From NCBI GenBank assembly GCA_031285105.1, contig JAITWV010000182.1, positions 1 through 11,410 of the forward strand: DNA of 11,410 nt, given 5' to 3'. How positions within the stretch are numbered: the first letter of the stretch is position 1; every line of letters starts with the position of its first letter. Both the position numbers and the translations under genes were made by a program. Positions 6,033 through 11,410 of the stretch are shown here, in pieces. Below the pieces are notes generated by a model, which was not told the DNA's origin, did no database searches, and saw nothing but the letters and a program-made list of their open reading frames with translations. Source of the DNA: Streptococcaceae bacterium (GTDB taxonomy: Bacteria; Bacillota; Bacilli; Lactobacillales; Streptococcaceae).

Positions 6033-6398
6033 ATGGCATTAAACATTGAAAACATCGTTGCTGAATTAGAAACAGCGACTATCTTATAATTAAACGACTT
6101 AGTTAAAGCTATCGAAGAAAAATTTAACGTATCTGCTGCAGCTCCTGTAGCTGTTGCTGCTGAAGGTGGCGCTGCTGCTGCTGAACAAACTGAATTCACT
6201 GTTGAATTAGTTTCAGCTGGTGCAACTAAAGTTAAAGTTATCAAAGCAGTTCGTGAAGCAACTGGTCTTGGCTTGAAAGAAGCTAAAGAATTAGTTGATT
6301 CAGCTCCTGCAGCTATCAAAGAAAACGTTGCTAAAGACGAAGCTGACGCATTAGCAGCTGCTTTATCTGAAGCTGGTGCAGAAGTTACTGTTAAATAA
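6033..6398 (+). pseudogene. rplL: 50S ribosomal protein L7/L12, interrupted by an in-frame stop at codon 19
   Basis: L7/L12 is the multicopy stalk protein that recruits translation factors. GGAGGATATT (6020-6029) precedes ATG 6033. The frame encodes MALNIENIVAELETATIL, then TAA (6087-6089), then LNDLVKAIEEKFNV, the Ala-rich hinge, and the intact C-terminal domain (EFTVELVSAGATKVKVIKAVRE, GLGLKEAKELVD) to TAA 6396-6398. Read through, it would be 121 residues, the normal length. Homologues have Glu at the stop position (TILELNDLVKAIEE), so one G-to-T change of GAA explains it. No ATG, GTG or TTG occurs in frame downstream, so re-initiation cannot rescue the C-terminal domain. Everything else about the gene looks conserved, which suggests a very recent mutation or a base-call error and not old decay. 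Confidence 0.9.
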
Positions 6399-6408
6399 TT
6401 AACTATTG

Positions 6409-6447
6409 AAACCTTTGAGTCATATTCGTGTGATTCAAAGGTTTTTT
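6409..6447 (+). terminator. Intrinsic terminator of the rplJ-rplL operon
   Basis: AAACCTTTGAGTCA (6409-6422) pairs with TGATTCAAAGGTTT (6431-6444) with one mismatch, around an 8-base loop. The run of six T (6442-6447) completes a standard rho-independent terminator 10 bases after the rplL stop. Confidence 0.88.
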
Positions 6448-6502
6448 ATTAACTAAATATCCATCTTCACAAAAGAATCCGTAAACAAAACTTTTGCATG
6501 CT

Positions 6503-6533
6503 AAAAAACACCAACAGCCAAAGCCATCAGTGT
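6503..6533 (-). terminator. Intrinsic terminator of tyrS
   Basis: On the minus strand, ACACTGATGGC (6533-6523) pairs with GCTGTTGGTGT (6518-6508), with several G-T wobbles and a four-base loop. A T-run follows (6508-6503). It begins 8 bases past the tyrS stop. Confidence 0.72.
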
Positions 6534-6540
6534 CTTAAAT

Positions 6541-7818
6541 CTAAACATATTTAATCAAGAAATTTTTCTTTTTCCCACGACGAATAATCGTAAATGACCC
6601 ATCAATTTTATCTTCATCATTTAAAACATAAGCCAAATCATCTTGACGTACACCATTAATATAAATTGCGCCATTTGCTACATCTTCTCTAGCTTGACGT
6701 TTAGATGGAGAAATTTTACTTGCAACTAATAATTCAACGATATTTCTGTCTTCATCTGTGCCAACTTCATAAGTCGCAACGTTTTTATCATTTTCAAATT
6801 TGTTTCGCAAAATATCAGCTGGAACGTCTTTCAAATCGCCACCGCCAAAGAAAATAGCAGAAATTTCAATCGCTTTTTCTAGTGCTTTTTTGCCATGAAC
6901 AATTGTTGTTACTTCCTCAGCTAAGCGTTTTTGTGCTAAACGTGTTCCTTTGTCTTTTAAGAATTCTTCTTCAACTTCTGCAATTTCTTCTAGAGACATG
7001 AAAGTAAAGATTTTTAAATAACGAACGGCATCTTCATCTGTTTGATTCAACCAGTATTGGTAAAATTCATAAGGAGAAGTCTTTTTAGCATCTAACCAAA
7101 TCGCATTTCCTTCTGATTTGCCGAATTTTTTGCCATCAGAAGTCGTAATTAAAGGTAGAGTAAATGCAAAAGCAGACTCACCTGTTTCTTTACGGATTAA
7201 TTCAGTTCCAGCTGTAATATTGCCCCATTGATCAGAACCCCCAGCTTGAAATTGAATGCCATGTTCTTGATATAACTTTAAGAAATCATATCCTTGTAAA
7301 ATCTGGTAAGCAAATTCAGTATAAGAAATTCCGGTTTCAATACGACGTTTTACGGATTCTTTGCTCATCATGTAATTAATCGTAAAGTTTTTACCAACAT
7401 CACGTAAAAATTCAAGTAAAGAAACTTTTCCTAACCAATCATAATTATTCACAATCATCGCTGGCACTTTTTCATCTTCAAAATCGATAAATGAAGACAA
7501 TTGCACACGTAAAGCCTCTGTCCAAGCATGAACAGTATCTTCGGTATTTAATTGACGTTCACTATCTTTAAATGACGGATCACCAATCATGCCTGTTCCA
7601 CCACCAACTAGTGCTACAGGCGTGTGTCCAGCTAATTGGAAACGACGAAGCATCAAAATTGGCACCAGTGAACCAACGTGTAATGAGTCAGCCGTTGGGT
7701 CAAAACCGATATATAATTTCACGCTTTCTTTGTTTAATTTTTCTTGAATAGCTGCTTCATCAGTTGATTGATAAATTAGGCCGCGCTCTTTTAGTTCATC
7801 AAAGAAAGTCATATTCAT
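6541..7818 (-). CDS. tyrS: Tyrosyl-tRNA synthetase (class I, TyrS type)
   Basis: The enzyme charges tRNA-Tyr with tyrosine in the cytoplasm. The 425-residue product has the class I signatures HVGS (47-50, the HIGH-like motif) and KFGKS (231-235, the KMSKS-like motif). Tyrosine-pocket residues are visible as Y36 and D40 (LYIGFD) and in YQILQGYD (Y171, Q175, D178), followed by QAGGSDQWGN (191-200). An S4 RNA-binding domain fills residues about 360-425. The start at 7818 is preceded by AGGAG with normal spacing; a second ATG two codons later is less well placed. Only 142 bases separate it from the divergent PBP gene, too little for a T-box leader, and I see none. No convincing promoter hexamers could be assigned. 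Adjacent tyrS and class A PBP genes are, as I recall, a common pairing in streptococci and enterococci. Confidence 0.97.
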   Translation of the reverse strand: MNMTFFDELKERGLIYQSTDEAAIQEKLNKESVKLYIGFDPTADSLHVGSLVPILMLRRFQLAGHTPVALVGGGTGMIGDPSFKDSERQLNTEDTVHAWTEALRVQLSSFIDFEDEKVPAMIVNNYDWLGKVSLLEFLRDVGKNFTINYMMSKESVKRRIETGISYTEFAYQILQGYDFLKLYQEHGIQFQAGGSDQWGNITAGTELIRKETGESAFAFTLPLITTSDGKKFGKSEGNAIWLDAKKTSPYEFYQYWLNQTDEDAVRYLKIFTFMSLEEIAEVEEEFLKDKGTRLAQKRLAEEVTTIVHGKKALEKAIEISAIFFGGGDLKDVPADILRNKFENDKNVATYEVGTDEDRNIVELLVASKISPSKRQAREDVANGAIYINGVRQDDLAYVLNDEDKIDGSFTIIRRGKKKNFLIKYV

Positions 7819-7867
7819 AATCTTTTTCTCCTATTTTCATTAAATATAATTAAAATTTTACTACATT

Positions 7868-7888
7868 TGTCCAATTATTCATAGGACT
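7868..7888. promoter_or_regulatory. Dyad operator upstream of the PBP gene (candidate LiaR/VraR/CesR-type site)
   Basis: TGTCCAAT (7868-7875) and ATAGGACT (7881-7888) are imperfect inverted repeats (6 of 8) with a 5-base spacer. The site ends 13 bases before the -35 of the PBP promoter, an activator-like position. The same arrangement recurs at 10423-10443 before the liaX-like gene, with 14 of 21 bases identical. The regulator is inferred from the targets. Confidence 0.5.
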
Positions 7889-7901
7889 TTTTCTTGAGTT
7901 A

Positions 7902-7930
7902 TTGAGGAGGAGGAGGAATTTTGTTATACT
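7902..7930 (+). promoter_or_regulatory. Promoter of the class A PBP gene
   Basis: TTGAGG (7902-7907), a 17-base spacer and TATACT (7925-7930). The spacer contains a GAG-repeat purine tract (7904-7917). The predicted start is near 7937, giving a leader of about 24 bases with GGAGG at 7950-7954. Confidence 0.65.
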
Positions 7931-7960
7931 TTGTCGTGATGAAAAAAATGGAGGCTTTCA

Positions 7961-10390
7961 ATGAAGCAATCTAAGAAGCAAAATGATAAAACACCAAAAG
8001 AGTATGTTTTATTTGGTTTAAATATTTCTGTACAAGTGATTCGAGCGCTAACCATTGTAGTAGGAGTTTTAATCTTACTAGGAACAAGTTTGGTCGCAGG
8101 AATTGGTATTGGGTATTTAAATTATCTAGTAACAGACACACAAATTCCTGATAAAGCAAGTTTAGAAAAAAGTATCAATGATGTTTCAGAAGTTTCCTCT
8201 TTAGCATTTGCTGATGGAACTGAGTTTGCAATGATTTCTAGTGACTTAATTCGCACAAGCGTTACAACAGATGAGATTGCACCAATTATGAAAAAAGCAG
8301 TTGTGGCAACGGAAGATGAGAACTTTTATGAACACAATGGCTGGGTACCAAAAGCAACGATTCGAGCTCTTTTAGCAGAAACGCTAGGAGTAGGTTCATC
8401 CTCAGGTGGCTCTACGCTGACGCAACAATTAGTGAAACAGCAAATTCTTGGTGATGATCCAACTTTTAAACGTAAAGCAAATGAAATTTTATTAGCCACT
8501 CAAATCGAAAAAGATTTTTCAAAAGATGAAATTATAACAGCATATTTAAACGTCTCACCTTTTGGACGAAATAATCGCGGACAAAACATTGCAGGTGTAG
8601 AAGAAGCAGCGATGGGAATTTTTGGTGTTTCTGCCAAAGATTTGAACATTCCGCAAGCAGCCTTTATCGCTGGGTTGCCACAAAGTCCGATTGTTTACTC
8701 GCCTTATGATCAATTTGGTAACATGAAACCAATGGAAGAGTTACAAATTGGGTTAACAAGACAACGGAATGTTTTATTTAATATGTTTAGAAATGGCTAT
8801 ATTACTGAACAAGAATACAAAGAAGCACTAGATTATGACTTAATCTCTCATTTCCAAGCAAGAGCAGAAGCGCCAGTACCAACGAATGATTATTTGTATA
8901 CCACTGTCCTTTCACAAGCACAAGATATATTAGCACGTCAATTAGCTAAGGAAGCTGGTAAAACTGAAGAAGATTTAAAAGACCAAAATGTTTATAATGC
9001 TTATTTAAATCGTGCGGTATTGCAATTGCGTTTAGGAGGATATAAGGTTTATAGCACGATTGATCAACAAATCTATAATGCCATGCAAGATGCCACAGCT
9101 AATTTTGGACATTTACTAGATCAAGGTATGAATGGTTTTTCTCCAGAAGTTGGTAATGTCTTGTTAGATAATAAAACAGGAGCAATTTTAGGATTTGTCG
9201 GTGGGCGTGATTTCACTACGAATCAAAACAATTATGCTTTTAATACAGAACGCTCTCCAGGTTCAACTATTAAACCATTGTTAGTTTATGGACCGGCAAT
9301 TGAAGAAGGAATGATTGGCTCAGAAAGTATGCTCTCTAACTTCCCAACCTCATATTATGATGGTACACCGATTTTATGGAGCGGACGAGATGGTACAAAC
9401 TCTTTCATTAGTTTACGTGAAGCGCTAGAATGGTCTTGGAATGTTCCTGCTTATTGGACACATGAAGAATTAAAGAAAATTGCCGATCCAAGTGCTTACA
9501 TGAAAGCGATGAATTTCAGCATTCCAGATGCAGACTATTCTTTACCTTCTTTACCGATGGGAGCAACAGAAGTAACAACCATCGAACAGGTAAATGGCTT
9601 CCAAACATTTGCGAATGGTGGAAAATTCAATCAAGCTTATTTAATAGATAAAATTGTTGACTCACACGGAAATATTGTTTACCAGCATGAGTCTAAACCC
9701 GTTCAAGTTTTCTCACCAGCAACAGCTTCAATTATGACTGATTTAATGCGTACAGTTATTGATGGTGGAACAACGACACAGTTTAGAAGTATTATGACAA
9801 ATGAGGTCAATCCAACGCTAGCGACAGCCGATTGGGTTGGGAAAACAGGAACAAGTGATGAATTTAGAGATGCTTGGTTAATTATCTCAACACCAGGAAT
9901 TACCACCGGTTCATGGATTGGTATGGACGGAGAAAATAGTCCAAGAAACATGACCGAATCATCCAGTCGGAACAATTCGCAATTCATGGCCTATTTGATG
10001 AATGCTGTTTATCAAGTGCGACCAGATGTATTTGAAATAGGTCAAAGATTTACATTAGACTCTAGTGTTATCCGTAGCACTGTTTCAAAATTCACAGGTG
10101 AAAAACCAGGTACAGTGACTATTGATGGCAAACAAATTCAAACTCCAGGTGGCACAATTACTAGCTACTGGGCAAAAAATGGTGCACCAGCTTCGACTTA
10201 CCGTTTTGGTATTGGTGGAACGGATGCTAACTATAAAAAAGTTTGGGCTGATTTATTGAATAAAGCACAAACAAACAGTAATAACAATAACCAAACTGCA
10301 GATAATGAAGCAGATACAACTGTCACTGAGCCAGATAATCCAGATGACCAAGCAACACAAAATGAACAAGAACCAGACAATGAAACTTAA
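7961..10390 (+). CDS. pbp1b: Bifunctional class A penicillin-binding protein (PBP1b / PbpZ type)
   Basis: The protein has 809 residues and polymerises and cross-links peptidoglycan outside the membrane. Order: a short basic cytoplasmic tail, a transmembrane helix (about 26-56), a GT51 glycosyltransferase with ATEDENFYEH (catalytic E118) and GGSTLTQQL (149-157), a linker, then the transpeptidase with SPGSTIK (nucleophile S435, K438), SWN (492-494) and KTG (628-630). All catalytic motifs are intact. The C-terminus after about residue 765 is low-complexity, rich in Asn, Asp, Glu, Gln and Thr. GGAGG sits 6 bases before ATG 7961. It is divergent from tyrS and upstream of the liaX-like gene, and both it and that gene are preceded by the same dyad, which suggests induction by envelope stress. 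There is no good intrinsic terminator after the stop, so some read-through into the next gene is likely. The PBP1b subtype is inferred from length and neighbours. Confidence 0.93.
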   Translation: MKQSKKQNDKTPKEYVLFGLNISVQVIRALTIVVGVLILLGTSLVAGIGIGYLNYLVTDTQIPDKASLEKSINDVSEVSSLAFADGTEFAMISSDLIRTSVTTDEIAPIMKKAVVATEDENFYEHNGWVPKATIRALLAETLGVGSSSGGSTLTQQLVKQQILGDDPTFKRKANEILLATQIEKDFSKDEIITAYLNVSPFGRNNRGQNIAGVEEAAMGIFGVSAKDLNIPQAAFIAGLPQSPIVYSPYDQFGNMKPMEELQIGLTRQRNVLFNMFRNGYITEQEYKEALDYDLISHFQARAEAPVPTNDYLYTTVLSQAQDILARQLAKEAGKTEEDLKDQNVYNAYLNRAVLQLRLGGYKVYSTIDQQIYNAMQDATANFGHLLDQGMNGFSPEVGNVLLDNKTGAILGFVGGRDFTTNQNNYAFNTERSPGSTIKPLLVYGPAIEEGMIGSESMLSNFPTSYYDGTPILWSGRDGTNSFISLREALEWSWNVPAYWTHEELKKIADPSAYMKAMNFSIPDADYSLPSLPMGATEVTTIEQVNGFQTFANGGKFNQAYLIDKIVDSHGNIVYQHESKPVQVFSPATASIMTDLMRTVIDGGTTTQFRSIMTNEVNPTLATADWVGKTGTSDEFRDAWLIISTPGITTGSWIGMDGENSPRNMTESSSRNNSQFMAYLMNAVYQVRPDVFEIGQRFTLDSSVIRSTVSKFTGEKPGTVTIDGKQIQTPGGTITSYWAKNGAPASTYRFGIGGTDANYKKVWADLLNKAQTNSNNNNQTADNEADTTVTEPDNPDDQATQNEQEPDNET

Positions 10391-10422
10391 ATAATAGAAG
10401 AAAATCCTCCATTTGGGTATAA

Positions 10423-10443
10423 AGTCTAATGCAAAATAGGACT
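10423..10443. promoter_or_regulatory. Dyad operator upstream of the liaX-like gene (candidate LiaR-type site)
   Basis: AGTCTAAT (10423-10430) and ATAGGACT (10436-10443) are inverted 8-base half-sites (6 of 8) with a 5-base spacer. The site lies about 32 bases before the likely -10, just upstream of a weak -35 region. It shares the pattern GTCYAAT-N5-ATAGGACT with 7868-7888. Confidence 0.55.
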
Positions 10444-10472
10444 AAGGTACCATGTATTTTCGTCTATTTCGT

Positions 10473-10480
10473 TGCATAAT
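10473..10480 (+). promoter_or_regulatory. Probable -10 region of the liaX-like gene
   Basis: CATAAT (10475-10480) matches five of six -10 positions. No recognisable -35 exists 17 bases upstream, as expected if an activator bound at 10423-10443 is needed. TAATAT (10477-10482) and TATGTA (10480-10485) are alternatives; the last would give the same box-to-hexamer distance (37 bases) as the PBP promoter. Confidence 0.4.
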
Positions 10481-10527
10481 ATGTATGTAAGTTAGGAATT
10501 ACGAAAACGAAATGGAGGATTTTTACC

Positions 10528-11410
10528 ATGAACGAAAAAGATAGAGTATTAGAACTAATTAAAAAAGGAATTATCTCAACCGAGGAAGGATTGGTTCTTT
10601 TAGAAAAATTAGAAGGAAAAGAAGAAGCAAAAGTAGAAGAGCCAATTGGTGACTCAGTTGCTCACTTAATTCCAGAATTGAACCCAGAAGCTGCAGTTGA
10701 AGAAAAAGTTGAAACAGTAGAAAAAGAAGAGTTAGAACAAGTTTCATTCAGCGACTTTGAAGTTCCTGAGGATGAATTTGTGGCTGATGAAGAAGAGGAA
10801 GCAAAAACAGGAGCTTCTGAATTTGACAAAGAACAACTAAAAGAAGCGTTAAACCAAGCCGGTGAAGCACTAAAAGACGCAAGTAAACAAATTAAACCAT
10901 ATGCAGCAAATATCGGACAAATCATTGCAGATGCCTTTGGTAGCGTAAAAACAACTTTAAATGACAATGTTGACTGGAAAAACGTGAGTGTGAAAGTGCC
11001 AAAATTAACTTCAACAAACTTCTACACTGAAATGGAATACCCAGCAAATATGGCAACAATCATCGATATCCAAAGCACTAATGGTGAAATCAAGTTAGTA
11101 AATGGCTCAGATGACAAAGTATTAATAAAAGTAAACGGCAAAATCTACGGTGCGTTTGAAGGGCAAGTCGAAGATGAATTCAAAAAACGTAGCGAATTTA
11201 ATGTTACAGATGAAAAAATTGAAATCAAAATTCCCAACAAATTCATTCGCGCTGATTTAGTTGTTGAATTACCAAGTCGCTTATATGATTTAGTATCGAT
11301 TAAAAGCTTAAATGGAAACCTTGAAATTGCAGATTTAACCGCTGGAGATATCTACGCGTCATCAACCAACGGAGCGATTAATATGCACCCTAAAAAAGCA
11401 AGTATGTTAG
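10528..11410 (+). CDS. liaX: LiaX-like DUF4097 surface/envelope-stress protein (5' part, continues past window)
   Basis: The frame is open from ATG 10528 to the window edge (294 codons), with GGAGG at 10514-10518. The N-terminus (MNEKDRVLELIKKGIISTEEGLVLLEKLE) is a short helix-turn-helix of the SHOCT-like kind that opens LiaX and YvlB-type proteins. A very acidic stretch (about residues 31-92) follows, then a helical region (about 93-140). From about residue 165 there is a repetitive beta pattern with S-T-N-G and S-L-N-G turns (IDIQSTNGEIKLVNGS, SIKSLNGNLEIADLT), typical of the DUF4097 beta-helix. In enterococci, LiaX senses cationic antimicrobials such as daptomycin at the surface and controls the Lia response. 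There is no signal peptide, as in LiaX. liaX orthology is inferred from architecture and context; a YvlB-type relative is the alternative. Confidence 0.8.
   Translation, partial: MNEKDRVLELIKKGIISTEEGLVLLEKLEGKEEAKVEEPIGDSVAHLIPELNPEAAVEEKVETVEKEELEQVSFSDFEVPEDEFVADEEEEAKTGASEFDKEQLKEALNQAGEALKDASKQIKPYAANIGQIIADAFGSVKTTLNDNVDWKNVSVKVPKLTSTNFYTEMEYPANMATIIDIQSTNGEIKLVNGSDDKVLIKVNGKIYGAFEGQVEDEFKKRSEFNVTDEKIEIKIPNKFIRADLVVELPSRLYDLVSIKSLNGNLEIADLTAGDIYASSTNGAINMHPKKASML

Larger units (their letters stand above)
10401..10523. repeat. Inverted repeat flanking the liaX promoter, one arm containing its Shine-Dalgarno
   Basis: AAAATCCTCCATTT (10401-10414) and AAATGGAGGATTTT (10510-10523) are perfect 14-base complements separated by 95 bases. 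The right arm holds the GGAGG ribosome site (10514-10518) of the downstream gene. The promoter lies in the loop, so only transcripts arriving from the PBP gene contain both arms. Confidence 0.65.

Noticed and set aside
5948..6319. 123-residue minus-strand frame overlapping rplL
   Set aside because: Shadow of the Ala-rich rplL codons with no ribosome site or family resemblance. It looks prominent only because rplL is interrupted.
6087..6398. Programmed read-through or re-initiation making full-length L12
   Set aside because: No known recoding signal or selenocysteine-type element is evident, the codon is TAA and not UGA, and there is no downstream start codon. A point mutation or sequencing error is simpler.
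7819..7960. T-box riboswitch upstream of tyrS
   Set aside because: Only 142 bases separate the divergent genes, and no specifier loop, T-box sequence or terminator/antiterminator pair is seen.
10391..10527. Classic intrinsic terminator for the PBP gene formed by the 14-base repeat
   Set aside because: The 95-base loop is too long for an efficient rho-independent terminator, and the promoter and Shine-Dalgarno of the next gene lie inside the structure.
1..11410. CRISPR array, prophage, transposase, toxin-antitoxin or biosynthetic cluster
   Set aside because: No regularly spaced repeats, no recognisable mobile-element proteins and no small paired genes were seen; the gene content is housekeeping and envelope-related.

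Overview
The window is AT-rich Gram-positive DNA with strong AAGGAGG-type ribosome binding sites. It most likely comes from a chromosome of the Lactobacillales, in or near Enterococcaceae/Carnobacteriaceae. Supporting signs are an orphan WxL-interacting-type surface protein, a DUF4044 micro-protein, an L10-leader rplJ-rplL operon, divergent tyrS and class A PBP genes, and a LiaX-like protein. The placement is inferred from gene content and was not tested by alignment.

Layout, left to right: (1) the 3' part of a 5'-nucleotidase gene (+), open at the left edge. (2) A palindromic intergenic element of about 180 bp with a 23-bp perfect hairpin. (3) A haemolysin III/PAQR membrane protein (-, TTG start). 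(4) Divergent from it, a GH1 6-phospho-beta-glucosidase (+) whose promoter overlaps a cre-like site and whose conserved N-terminus has no ATG start. (5) A 39-residue DUF4044 membrane peptide (+) with its own promoter and a shared bidirectional terminator. (6) A DUF916/DUF3324 membrane-anchored surface protein (-). (7) The L10 leader, rplJ and rplL (+); rplL carries an in-frame TAA at codon 19. (8) tyrS (-). (9) A bifunctional class A penicillin-binding protein (+). (10) The 5' part of a liaX-like DUF4097 gene (+), running off the right edge.

Most of the region is ordinary housekeeping and cell-envelope content. I see no phage, transposase, CRISPR or toxin-antitoxin system. The most informative signals are regulatory or are lesions. 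The nonsense codon in rplL would remove most of a normally essential ribosomal stalk protein. A dyad of form GTCYAAT-N5-ATAGGACT occurs in front of both the PBP gene and the liaX-like gene, which suggests common control by a LiaR/VraR/CesR-type envelope-stress regulator. A 14-bp inverted repeat flanks the liaX promoter, and one arm contains the liaX Shine-Dalgarno, so only transcripts reading in from the PBP gene should have that site masked.
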